Source: Streptomyces sp. ADI96-02
Lineage (GTDB): Bacteria; Actinomycetota; Actinomycetes; Streptomycetales; Streptomycetaceae
NCBI RefSeq assembly: GCF_003846185.1
Contig: NZ_ML123034.1
Coordinates: forward strand, 2,524,062 to 2,556,695
Direction of reading: 5' to 3'
Length of the DNA: 32,634 bases
This document shows positions 17,238-26,000 of this stretch, in pieces. The position numbers were made by a program, and so were the translations under genes. Position 1 is the stretch's first letter, and every line of letters begins with the position of its first letter. Under the pieces are notes generated by a model, which saw nothing but the letters and a program-made list of their open reading frames with translations, had not been told where the DNA came from and searched no databases.

Positions 17238-18314
17238 TTATCGGGCGGGTCCCTCGCCGCCCGGACCCGGTGCGCCGCCCTCCGCCGCCAGGATCGCGCC
17301 GCGGTAGGCGCGGGCCGCCGCGCGCAGGGCGGCCTCGGGGTCGGTGCCGGCCGCCTCGGCCGCCACGGCGAGGGCGAGGAGTTCACGGCCGGTCCGTCCG
17401 CCCGCCGTCGTCCGGTCCGTCCCGGTCCCGTCCGCCGTCGTACCGTCCACGGCCGTCCCGTCCGCCGTCGTCCCGCCCGCCGGGAGCGGCACGTCGAGTC
17501 CGGCGGTGCGGGCGCGGCCGGCGAGTTTGGCGGCGAGGGCCAGGGCGGGCTGGCCGAGCGGGACGCCGTCGGTGACCGAGGCGCGCTGCTTCTCGATCGC
17601 CTTGGTGCGCAGCCACAGCGCGCGGACGTCCTCCGGGGTCTCGGCGCTCGCGTCGCCGAAGACGTGCGGGTGGCGGTGGACCAGCTTCTCGACGAGGCCC
17701 CCCGCCACGTCGTCGATCGCGAACGGCTCGTCGGGGTCCTCCTCGGCGATGCACGCGTGGAGGACGACCTGGAGCAGGACGTCACCCAGCTCCTCGCGCA
17801 GTTCGTCGCGGTCGCCGTCCTCGATCGCCTCGACCAGTTCGTACGCCTCCTCGATCGCGTACTTGGCGAGGCCCCGGTGCGTCTGCCGCGAGGTCCAGGG
17901 GCACGCGCGCCGGATCCGGTCCATCACCTGGACCAGGTCGAGCAGCCGCGCGCCCGGCAGGTCGTACGAACCGGGCAGCAGCTCCAGGTCCGGCACGGCC
18001 GCCCGGCCCGATCCGGCGAGGCGGGCCAGGCCGTCGGTCAGACGCCGGTCGCCCTCGCCGCCGACCAGGACCACGACGGTCCGGCCCCCGGCGCAGGCGT
18101 CGAGGAGTCCGTCGGCCGTGGGCGCGGTGTGCTCGACGGTGACGCCCGCCTCGCGCAGGTAGGGCAGCTGCGGATGGTCCGGGTCGGCGCACAGGACGCG
18201 GTCGGCCTCCTGGAGCGTCCGCCAGGCCGGCCAGGACAGCAGTCCGGGCGCGACCCGGTGGCTGGCGGTGAGCAGGACGATGCGGCCGAGGTCGCCGGGA
18301 GCTTCAGCGTTCAC
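17238..18314 (-). CDS. mazG: MazG nucleoside triphosphate pyrophosphohydrolase with N-terminal domain
   Basis: The C-terminal part hydrolyses nucleoside triphosphates to monophosphates and pyrophosphate, cleaning the pool or lowering ppGpp-linked stress. The 358 residues comprise an N-terminal domain of about 125 residues that resembles a reduced tetrapyrrole-methylase fold as found in YabN-type proteins (VLVGGEGDRRLTDGL), then the MazG helical domain with EEAYE (155-159) and EELGD (174-178), metal-binding acids, and PHVFGD. A linker rich in Thr, Ala, Asp and Gly (TADGTAVDGTTADG, about 279-302) separates the last helices. The GTG at 18314 has only AGG eight bases away. The SurA-like gene ends 27 bases upstream and P450 follows by nine bases, suggesting an operon. 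Confidence 0.9.
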   Translation of the reverse strand: MNAEAPGDLGRIVLLTASHRVAPGLLSWPAWRTLQEADRVLCADPDHPQLPYLREAGVTVEHTAPTADGLLDACAGGRTVVVLVGGEGDRRLTDGLARLAGSGRAAVPDLELLPGSYDLPGARLLDLVQVMDRIRRACPWTSRQTHRGLAKYAIEEAYELVEAIEDGDRDELREELGDVLLQVVLHACIAEEDPDEPFAIDDVAGGLVEKLVHRHPHVFGDASAETPEDVRALWLRTKAIEKQRASVTDGVPLGQPALALAAKLAGRARTAGLDVPLPAGGTTADGTAVDGTTADGTGTDRTTAGGRTGRELLALAVAAEAAGTDPEAALRAAARAYRGAILAAEGGAPGPGGEGPAR

Positions 18315-18341
18315 CCCGCGAACCTACCCGGCCCGCACCGG

Positions 18342-18998
18342 TCAGGCTCCCGCCGGGGCGTTCTGCGGCGGGAACGTCGTGGCCTGGGTGATCCAGGGCG
18401 CCCGGTAGTCGCCGAGCTGGAGCTTGCCGTCGTTCCAGCGGCCGAAGCGCGGGTTGACGTCGATGTCGAGCGCCTTCGACGCCTTGGTGAGGGCCGCGCC
18501 GACGACCTGCTGGCCCTGCGGGGTGCCGAGGTCCGCGCCGAGGGCCTTGGCGAGCTTCGGCAGCTGGACCTCCTGGCGCATGTCGCCGTCGATCTGGTCC
18601 GGGGCGGTCCAGCGCTGCTGGAGCATCATGGCCTCCAGCTGCTTCTCGCCGCCCGCGCGGGCGAGGCTGGCCATCCGCATCTCCTGGATCTCCTTGCGGC
18701 TGACCGTGACCCCCGCGTCGGCGGCGGCCCGGTCCAGCACCCGGGCGAAGATCAGTCCGTGCAGCTTGGCCCGGCTGAGCTGGCCGGACTTGCTCACCAG
18801 CTCGGTCGCCTGCGGCGAGCTCTCCTGGGCGGAGCGTACGTCGGCGGCCTGGGCCTGGACGGACGACACCGTGATCCGGTGGCCGCCCACGACGGCCGCG
18901 GCGCCGGGGTGGGCCTCGTTGCCACAGGCGGACAGGAGCGGCGCCGCGACGAGCAGTGCGGCGGAGACGGAGAGCGCGGTGCGACGACGGCGGTGCAA
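18342..18998 (-). CDS. SurA N-terminal-like lipoprotein
   Basis: A 218-residue exported lipoprotein: a basic N-terminus, a hydrophobic stretch and the lipobox LLSAC with Cys25 to be lipidated. The mature part (AVVGGHRITVSSVQAQ, then helical) resembles the N-terminal chaperone domain of SurA/PrsA, without a recognizable PPIase domain. It likely assists folding of exported proteins, but that is inference. The start is a TTG at 18998, preceded by GGAGG five bases upstream; no better ATG or GTG is present before the signal peptide. A 20-bp inverted repeat lies just upstream of the start. The next gene is mazG. Confidence 0.82.
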   Translation of the reverse strand: MHRRRRTALSVSAALLVAAPLLSACGNEAHPGAAAVVGGHRITVSSVQAQAADVRSAQESSPQATELVSKSGQLSRAKLHGLIFARVLDRAAADAGVTVSRKEIQEMRMASLARAGGEKQLEAMMLQQRWTAPDQIDGDMRQEVQLPKLAKALGADLGTPQGQQVVGAALTKASKALDIDVNPRFGRWNDGKLQLGDYRAPWITQATTFPPQNAPAGA

Positions 18999-19017
18999 AG
19001 GAGCCTCCCGGGGAGAG

Positions 19018-19037
19018 TTTGTGCGTCAGCGCACAAA
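19018..19037. promoter_or_regulatory. Inverted repeat upstream of the SurA-like gene
   Basis: TTTGTGCG and CGCACAAA flank TCAG, a perfect 8-bp inverted repeat with arms that are AT-richer than the surroundings. It begins 19 bases upstream of the TTG start. It may be an operator or an RNA hairpin over the ribosome binding region. Confidence 0.5.
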
Positions 19038-19120
19038 GCCTTGCGGTGATCGATGTTAGGCAGTGGATGTGGCCTGTGCCACTGATTCGACCAACGATTC
19101 GGGAGGAGTTGGGGATGTGG

Positions 19121-19135
19121 GCGGCCACGGGCCGC
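19121..19135 (-). terminator. Short hairpin after the kinase gene
   Basis: GCGGCC and GGCCGC flank ACG, starting five bases past the stop codon at 19140. The stem is short but the location is right. Confidence 0.4.
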
Positions 19136-19139
19136 GCGG

Positions 19140-20852
19140 TCAGCCGCCGCGCAGGTGCCGCTGGTGGCTGAGCCGGCGGCGTACGTCCGTCGGGAGCGGG
19201 TGGTGCGGTCCGTAGGCGCGCTCGGCGTCGTACAGCAGGGCCTGGAACTGGGCGCGGCCCGCCGTGTGGTCGCCGATGGCCAGGAGGAGCTGTCCGATGC
19301 GGTGCCGGATGTCGAGGGCGCGGCCCGGGTCGGCGGTGACGGGTCCGTAGGCGTTCTCGTAGTACGGCAGGAGCGCGCGGTACTCGGCGAGCGCGGCCCC
19401 GGCCTCGCCGAGCTGTTCCAGGCACTGGGCCGCGTCGTGGCGGAACTGGAGCACCTGGGTGTCGGCGGGGCCGGTCTCCCCGGCGCGGTCCTCGACGAGG
19501 CGGCGCAGTTCGGGCAGGGCGCGGCGGTACTGGCCGTCGGCCATCAGCGTCGCGGCGTACTGCTTGCGCAGGATGCGCACGACCGGTGAGCGCTCGCCGT
19601 GTTGGGCCGCCGCCGCCGGGAGGATGGAGCCGAGGATGTCGACGGCCTGGGTGATCCGGCCCTCCCCCAGCAGCCGCTTCACGTCGTCCACCGCGGCGGC
19701 GACGTCGGGCCGGGCGGGCGGCGGGACGGCGGCCGGCGGCGGCGTGTGCGGAGCGGGGGCGCGGTACGCGGGCGGGGCGGCGGCGGGCAGCGGGCCCGGC
19801 CCGGCCGGCGGGGTCGACGGCGTCGCGGGGACGAACGCGGGCACGGGGCCGGGCGCGGGCACGGGGCCGGGCACGGGGACGGCGGCGGACACCGGGCCCG
19901 GGGCCGGGGGCCGGTCCGGCCAGGGGGCGTGCGGGCGCAGGAAGGGGCGGGTCGGGTCGAGCGGGCCGGCCGGGCCGCCAACGGCCGTGACACCTCCGGC
20001 CGGAACACCGCGCGCGGGCAGCAGCGGGGCCAGCTCCTCGTACACCTCCTGCGCCGAGGCGGGCCGGTCCTGCGGGTCCTTGGCGAGCAGCCGCAGCACG
20101 AGCGCTTCGAGCGGGGCCGGGATCTCGGGCCGGACCAGCCGGACCGGCCGGGGCTGCTCGTACAGGTGGCGGTGGAGTACGCCGAGGGCGGTGGAACCGG
20201 CGAACGGCACGTCGCCGCTGAGCAGTTCGTACAGGACGACGCCGAGCGCGTAGAGGTCGGTGTACGGGCCCACCGCACCGCCCATCGCCTGCTCGGGCGC
20301 CATGTAGGCCGGGGAGCCGATCGGTGCGCCGGTGTGGGTGAGGCGGGTGGCGTCCGTGTCCAGGACGGAGGCGACGCCGAGGTCGAGCACGGTGACGGTG
20401 CCGTCGGGCCGGACCATCACGTTGCGCGGCTTCAGGTCGCGGTGGACGATGGGCACCGCGTGCACCGCGCTCAGCACGGCGCAGAGCTGAGCGGCGACCG
20501 CCACGGCCCAGGGCCAGGGGTAGGGGCCGTGCCCGGCGAGGTGGTCGGCCAGGTCGGAGCCCTCGACGTACTGCATGACGAGGTAGAGGTCGTCGTGGTC
20601 GCCGCCCGCGTCGTGCACGGTGACCAGGCCGGGGTGGTCGACCTGCGCGGTGACCCGGCACTCGCGGACGAACCGGCGGTGCAGCTCGTCGGCGGAGTCA
20701 CGGCCGCCGGCGACGCGGTCGGGGCGCACCAGCTTCACGGCGACGCGGCGGTCCAGGCGGCGGTCGTAGGCCGTCCACACCTGGCCCATGCCGCCCTGGC
20801 CGATGACGGTCGCCAGCTCGTACCGGTCGGCGACGACCCGGCCGCCGCTCAC
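19140..20852 (-). CDS. Soluble Ser/Thr protein kinase with Pro-rich linker and TPR-like tail
   Basis: The 570-residue protein is a Hanks-type kinase (about 10-275) followed by a Pro and Ala-rich linker (about 276-385) and a helical tetratricopeptide-like tail (about 395-560). Kinase motifs are GQGGMG (18-23), Lys40 in VAVK, HRD (137-139) with KPRN, DLG in place of the usual DFG (157-159), and APE (185-187). No transmembrane segment is visible, unlike PknB-type kinases. The GTG at 20852 overlaps the stop of the upstream membrane protein gene (GTGA, 20852-20849), so the two are coupled. The tail resembles AfsR/BTAD-style repeats that sense or scaffold partners. It may be anchored by the neighbouring membrane protein. 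Substrates are unknown. Confidence 0.9.
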   Translation of the reverse strand: MSGGRVVADRYELATVIGQGGMGQVWTAYDRRLDRRVAVKLVRPDRVAGGRDSADELHRRFVRECRVTAQVDHPGLVTVHDAGGDHDDLYLVMQYVEGSDLADHLAGHGPYPWPWAVAVAAQLCAVLSAVHAVPIVHRDLKPRNVMVRPDGTVTVLDLGVASVLDTDATRLTHTGAPIGSPAYMAPEQAMGGAVGPYTDLYALGVVLYELLSGDVPFAGSTALGVLHRHLYEQPRPVRLVRPEIPAPLEALVLRLLAKDPQDRPASAQEVYEELAPLLPARGVPAGGVTAVGGPAGPLDPTRPFLRPHAPWPDRPPAPGPVSAAVPVPGPVPAPGPVPAFVPATPSTPPAGPGPLPAAAPPAYRAPAPHTPPPAAVPPPARPDVAAAVDDVKRLLGEGRITQAVDILGSILPAAAAQHGERSPVVRILRKQYAATLMADGQYRRALPELRRLVEDRAGETGPADTQVLQFRHDAAQCLEQLGEAGAALAEYRALLPYYENAYGPVTADPGRALDIRHRIGQLLLAIGDHTAGRAQFQALLYDAERAYGPHHPLPTDVRRRLSHQRHLRGG

Positions 20853-21424
20853 CGTCCTCCACCCTCCTTGCGGAGGTATGCGCTCAACTCGTCCAGTTCG
20901 GCCCGGACCTGGTCCAGCCGCGGGGGCGTGGGCATGGATGTGGGCGGCGGGGTGTGGGCGGCGTACGGGTTCGGGTGCTGCGGCTGCGGCTGCGGCGGCT
21001 GCGCGGGCAGGTGGTACGGGGAGGCCGGCGCGGGCGGGTGGCCGGCGGCGGCCGGGGCGGCGGCGGCCGGGCGGGCGTCCGCGAAATGGCGTATCTCCGC
21101 GTACAGGTAGTAGGCGAGCACTCCGGTCACGAGTGCCGCGAGAGCGCCGAGGCCGATCAGCGCCTCCCGGCTCTCCATGTCTTCGGGGTCGGCCGGCAGG
21201 TCGGCGAAGTAGAGGAACAGCCGGCCGTTGAAGGCCGCGACGACGACGAGCAGCAACCAGTCACGGACCTCGCGGGTGAGGATCGCGAGCCTCAGCATCG
21301 CCACCCAGCCCAGGAATCCGCAGCTCAGCACGGTCAGCAGGACGACGACCACGCGCACGGTGACACGCACCGCCGCGGACGGCCGGGGCTCGGGCTGCTG
21401 CGGCTGATGGCCGTGGCCGTGCAT
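20849..21424 (-). CDS. Small integral membrane protein coupled to the kinase
   Basis: This 191-residue protein has a short His, Gln, Pro-rich N-terminus (MHGHGHQP), four likely membrane segments (about residues 20-48, 56-73, 88-105 and possibly the loop before it), a Pro and Gln-rich region (about 115-160), and a short C-terminal coiled coil (RLDQVRAELDELSAYLRKEGG). The ATG at 21424 has CAGGAG six bases upstream. It overlaps the kinase start by four bases. I do not recognise a named family. A role as membrane partner or substrate of the kinase is inferred from the coupling. Confidence 0.75.
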   Translation of the reverse strand: MHGHGHQPQQPEPRPSAAVRVTVRVVVVLLTVLSCGFLGWVAMLRLAILTREVRDWLLLVVVAAFNGRLFLYFADLPADPEDMESREALIGLGALAALVTGVLAYYLYAEIRHFADARPAAAAPAAAGHPPAPASPYHLPAQPPQPQPQHPNPYAAHTPPPTSMPTPPRLDQVRAELDELSAYLRKEGGGR

Positions 21425-21526
21425 GTGCTGCTCCTGGGAGGCGTGGGGCGGGACGTGTGCGGCTGAGCGTATACACGGACACCGACAGGTCGTCCATGGT
21501 TCCGCCCGGCCGTCGTGTCCGGGCCG

Positions 21527-22306
21527 TCAGCCGCCGCACTGGGCGAGCATGGTCCGCTTGTCGGCGGCGGTGACCGGGAGTTCGTACTTCAGCGACACCT
21601 GCGCGAACCGCACCGCGTAGGAGCAGCGGACCGGCTTGTACGGGGGCAGCCAGGAGGCGGGGCCGGAGTCGCGCTTGGCGTTGTTGGCCGGGCCGTCGAC
21701 CGGGATGAGGTTGAGCGGGTCGTTGGCGATCTGCTGGCGCTTGGTCTCGTTCCAGCGGGCGGCGCCCATCTGCCAGTCGTAGGAGAGCGGCATCACGTGG
21801 TCGATCTGCACCTCGGTGGCCCGCTGCTTGCGCCAGTCGATGGTCGCCCCGGTGTACGGGTCCTTGAGCGTCATCGAGACGACCACGCAGTCCGATCCGG
21901 CCCGGTGCTCGACGTCCCGTCCGTCGCGGGCCAGCAGGTCGTTGCGGGTGTCGCAGCCGTTGCGGGCGAGCGGGATGCCGTCGATCCCGTCCTTCCAGGC
22001 GTATCCGAACGCGTCACGCTCGTAACCGGTCTTCGGGCCGCGCCCCTTGGTGGCCACCTTCTCGATGACCTTCCGCGCGGCGGCCCGGTCCGCGTCGGAG
22101 GTCAGGGGCGCCAGGCCCGGCTTCGTACCGTCGGGGTTGTCCAGCGGGCTGACGCCGAAGCCCTCGGCGGACCGCGCCCCGCCCTGCGTGCCGGAGCCGG
22201 AGCCGCTCCCGGCGTCGAGGTCGTCGGGGCCGCAGCCGGCCAGGGCGAACACGGCCAGGGCACTCAGGGCGGCCAGGGCCGCTCGGTACGTACGGGCTGA
22301 TATCAC
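21527..22306 (-). CDS. Secreted HNH-type nuclease lipoprotein (DUF1524/GmrSD-C-like)
   Basis: The 259-residue protein has a signal with lipobox LAGC (Cys25), a Gly and Ser-rich spacer (31-45) and a nuclease-like domain. The domain contains NGCDTRNDLLARD (116-128) and the metal/catalytic motif QIDHVMPLSYDWQMGA (167-182), with Asp169-His170. NDPLNLIPVDGPANNAKRD (195-213) completes a beta-beta-alpha HNH fold like that of the DUF1524 domain of GmrSD and of secreted streptomycete nucleases. The product probably sits on the outside face of the membrane and cleaves extracellular DNA or RNA. The GTG at 22306 has AGGA nine bases upstream. Neighbours do not suggest a restriction system. Confidence in the family is good; substrate is inferred. 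Confidence 0.88.
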   Translation of the reverse strand: MISARTYRAALAALSALAVFALAGCGPDDLDAGSGSGSGTQGGARSAEGFGVSPLDNPDGTKPGLAPLTSDADRAAARKVIEKVATKGRGPKTGYERDAFGYAWKDGIDGIPLARNGCDTRNDLLARDGRDVEHRAGSDCVVVSMTLKDPYTGATIDWRKQRATEVQIDHVMPLSYDWQMGAARWNETKRQQIANDPLNLIPVDGPANNAKRDSGPASWLPPYKPVRCSYAVRFAQVSLKYELPVTAADKRTMLAQCGG

Positions 22307-22425
22307 GTGAAGCCGTCCTGACGGGGAGAAAGGCGAACGCGGAGCATCCTACGGACGTCTTCCCCGGCGACGGCACTTCCATGACGGGGGTCAGGCGGGA
22401 GCCGCGCCTTCCGCGCTGTGCTCAG

Positions 22426-22968
22426 TCATCCGATCCTGATCTCGTACCGCAGTCTCTGGCCCCGGGGAGACATGACCATCACGTCGGCCTGAACGGGCAG
22501 GTCGTCGGCGCTCAGGGTCAGCCGGGTCAGTTCGAGGACCGGCTCGCCGACCGCCAGCGACAGCGACGCCCGCTCGCTTTCGGACGGCATCCGGGCGACC
22601 ACGTCCTCCTGCGCCCGGACGCCTGCATACCCGAGGTCGGCGAGCAGCCGGACAGCTCCTCCCCGGATCATCGCCGTGCCGGCCAGTCCTGTGCCCCGGG
22701 CGATCCCCAGCGGGTAATAGGTGTCGGTCAACTCGCACGGCTCGCCGTCCAGGTACATGATCCGCCGCCGTTCGACGACCAGGCCGCCCCGCTCCACGGC
22801 AAGCAGGTCGGCCACCCGGTCCGGGGCGACCACTTCGCCGGCGCGCACGATCTTCTGCGTTCCGCGCCGCCCTGCGGCTGCCGTCTCGGCTCCCCAGACA
22901 TCGGCCCCGCCCCAGGCCGACGCCGCCAGGTAGTCGGCGGAGGCGCTGACGACCTCGTTCTCACCCAT
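22426..22968 (-). CDS. Stand-alone UTRA-domain protein (GntR/HutC-like effector domain)
   Basis: This 180-residue protein aligns by eye with the UTRA ligand-binding domain of HutC/DasR-type GntR regulators. Its segments are EVVAPDRVADLLAVERG, VERRRIMYLDGEP and YYPLGIARGTGL, then AGVRAQEDVVARMPS, AVGEPVLELTRLTL and a C-terminal MVMSPRGQRLRYEI. The N-terminal DNA-binding winged helix (about 70 residues) is missing. Upstream are only 114 bases before the mfd stop, most of them the mfd terminator, so a lost domain is not hidden there. The ATG at 22968 has AAGGGGAGG close upstream. It may sense a ligand and bind a separate regulator, or bind DNA through an unusual N-terminus. Family firm, role unknown. 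Confidence 0.8.
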   Translation of the reverse strand: MGENEVVSASADYLAASAWGGADVWGAETAAAGRRGTQKIVRAGEVVAPDRVADLLAVERGGLVVERRRIMYLDGEPCELTDTYYPLGIARGTGLAGTAMIRGGAVRLLADLGYAGVRAQEDVVARMPSESERASLSLAVGEPVLELTRLTLSADDLPVQADVMVMSPRGQRLRYEIRIG

Positions 22969-23017
22969 GACCCTCCCCTTCGTGCCCTCGGCACCGTAAC
23001 GGCAGACGGGGGAAGAT

Positions 23018-23051
23018 CGTCGGCCCCGCCGGAGACCCGGCGGGGCCGACG
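23018..23051 (-). terminator. Terminator of mfd
   Basis: A perfect 15-bp stem (23018-23032 with 23037-23051) and a 4-base loop start 31 bases after the mfd stop at 23083. It separates mfd from the UTRA gene. Confidence 0.88.
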
Positions 23052-23082
23052 CGCGGCGAACAGCGGACCGGCGGTCCGGGGG

Positions 23083-26000
23083 CTACGAGCCCAGGATCGT
23101 CGTCAGGAACTCGCCCGTCCAGGACAGCAGTTCGCGACCCACCACCGGCTTGCCGCCGATGCGGCCCGTCGTCGGGCGCGGGACCAGGATCTGGTGGGCG
23201 GCGGGCTTGATGACCGTCTTGGGGTGCAGGCGCTTCAGGCGCAGCTCCTGCGACTCGCGCAGCTCCACCGGGGCGAAGCGGATGTTGGAGCCCTGGAGGA
23301 CGATCTCGCCGACTCCGCAGGCGCGGGCCAGCATGCGCAGGCCGGCCACCAGGAGGAGGTTCTCGACCGGTTCCGGCAGGGGGCCGTAGCGGTCGGTCAG
23401 TTCCTCGCGGACCGCGCGGACGTCGTCCTCGGAGTTGGCCGCGGCGATGGCCCGGTACGCCTGGAGGCGCAGCCGCTCGCCGGGGGCGTAGTCGTGCGGG
23501 ACGTGCGCGTCGACCGGGAGCTCGATCTTGACCTCCAGCGGCGGCTCCTCCTCCTCGCCGCCCTCCAGCTGCGCCCGGTAGTCGGCGACCGCCTCGCCCA
23601 CCATGCGTACGTACAGGTCGAAGCCGACGCCCGCGATGTGGCCGGACTGCTCGCCGCCCAGCAGGTTGCCCGCGCCCCGGATCTCCAGGTCCTTCATCGC
23701 CACGTACATGCCCGCGCCCATCTCGGTGTGCTGGGCGATGGTGGCCAGGCGCTCGTGGGCCGTCTCGGTGAGCGGCTTCTCCGGCGGGTAGAGGAAGTAG
23801 GCGTAGCCCCGGTCCCGGCCACGGCCGACCCGGCCGCGCAACTGGTGCAGCTGGGACAGGCCGAAGTTGTCGCCGCGCTCCACGATCAGGGTGTTGGCGT
23901 TGGAGATGTCGATGCCGGACTCGACGATCGTCGTGGACACCAAGACGTCGAACTTCTTCTCCCAGAAGTCCACCACCACCTGTTCCAGGGACTGTTCGGA
24001 CATCTGGCCGTGCGCGGTGGCGATCCTCGCCTCCGGGATGATCTCGCGGAGGCGGGCGGCGGCCCGGTCGATGGACTCGACCCGGTTGTGGATGTAGAAG
24101 ACCTGGCCCTCGCGCAGCAGTTCCCTGCGGACGGCCGCGCCGATCTGCTTCTCCTCGTACGGGCCGACGAAGGTGAGGACCGGGTGGCGCTCCTCCGGCG
24201 GGGTGGTGATCGTGGACATCTCGCGGATGCCGGTGACCGCCATTTCGAGCGTACGGGGAATGGGCGTCGCGGACATGGTGAGCACGTCGACGTTGGCGCG
24301 GAGCTTCTTCAGCTGCTCCTTGTGCTCGACGCCGAACCGCTGCTCCTCGTCCACGATGACCAGCCCGAGGTCCTTGAACCTGGTGTCGGAGGAGAACAGG
24401 CGGTGCGTGCCGATGACCAGGTCGACCGAGCCGTCGTGGAGACCTTCGAGCGTCGCCTTGGACTCCGTCTCGGACTGGAAGCGGCTGAGCGCCCTCACGT
24501 TGACCGGGAACTGCGCGTACCGCTCGGTGAACGTGCCGTAGTGCTGCTGGACGAGGAGGGTCGTGGGCACGAGGACCGCCACCTGCTTCCCGTCCTGGAC
24601 GGCCTTGAACGCCGCGCGGACCGCGATCTCCGTCTTGCCGTACCCGACGTCGCCGCAGATCAAGCGGTCCATCGGGACCGTCTTCTCCATGTCCTCCTTG
24701 ACCTCGGCGATCGTGGACAGCTGGTCGGGCGTCTCCGCGTATGGGAAGGCGTCCTCCAGCTCGCGCTGCCAGGGCGTGTCCGCGCCGAAGGCGTGGCCGG
24801 GAGCCGCCATCCGGGCCGAGTACAGCTTGATCAGGTCGGCGGCGATCTCCTTGACCGCCTTCTTCGCGCGCTGCTTCGTCTTCGTCCAGTCCGCGCCGCC
24901 CAGTCGGTGCAGCGTCGGGGCCTCGCCGCCGACGTACTTGGTGACCTGCTCCAGCTGGTCGGTCGGGATGTAGAGCCGGTCGCCGGGCTGGCCTCTCTTG
25001 GCCGGGGCGTACTCGACGAGCAGGTACTCGCGGGTCGCGCCCTGGACCGTGCGCTGGACCATCTCCACGTACCGGCCGACGCCGTGCTGCTCGTGGACGA
25101 TGTAGTCGCCCGCCTCCAGCGTCAGCGGGTCGATCGTCTTGCGGCGGCGGGCCGGCATCCGGCCCAGGTCCTTGGTCGCGGTGCGCTGGCCGGTGAGATC
25201 GGTCTCGGTGAGCACGGCGAGCTTCAGCGCCGGGTCGACGAACCCCTGGTCGACGGCTCCGCACGAGACGTGGACCACCGATGGCGTGATCTCGGCGAGG
25301 TCGGGGTCCAGGCGGGCCGCGATGCCCTCGCCGCCCAGCACCTCGACCGTACGGGAGGCGAGGCCCTGGCCCTCCGTGACGTACACCGTGCGCCAGCCGT
25401 CGGCCAGCCAGCCCTTGGTGTCGGCGAGCGCGCGGGCGGTGTCGCCCCGGTACGCCTCCGGCGCGCGCATGGAGAGCTTGAGCGTGTCCTCGTCCAGCTC
25501 GTCGTCGGCGGCGAACGGGGAGATCGACCACCACATGACGTCCAGCTCGCGGGCCCGGTCGCGGACGTCCGCGATGCCCCACAGGGAGGCCGCGCCGACG
25601 TCGATCGGGGCCTCGCCGCCGTCCGCGCTCGCCGCCCAGGACGCCTGAAGGAACTCCTGGCTGGTGGCGACCAGGTCGGCCGCCCGCGTACGGACCCGCT
25701 CCGGGTCGCAGACCAGGGCCATCGCGCCCTTCGGCAGGACGTCGAGCAGCAGCTCCATATCGTCGACCAGGACGGGGGCCAGCGACTCCATGCCCTCGAC
25801 CGCGATGCCCTCGGCGATCCTGCCGAGCAGTTCGCCCAGCTCCGGGTGGGCCTCGGCCAGGGCGGCGGCCCGCTCGCGTACCTGGTCGGTCAGCAGCAGC
25901 TCGCGGCAGGGCGGCGCCCACAGTCCGTGCTCGGCGACCTCCAGGGACCGCTGGTCGGCGATCTTGAAGTACCGGATCTCCTCGACGTCGTCACCCCAGA

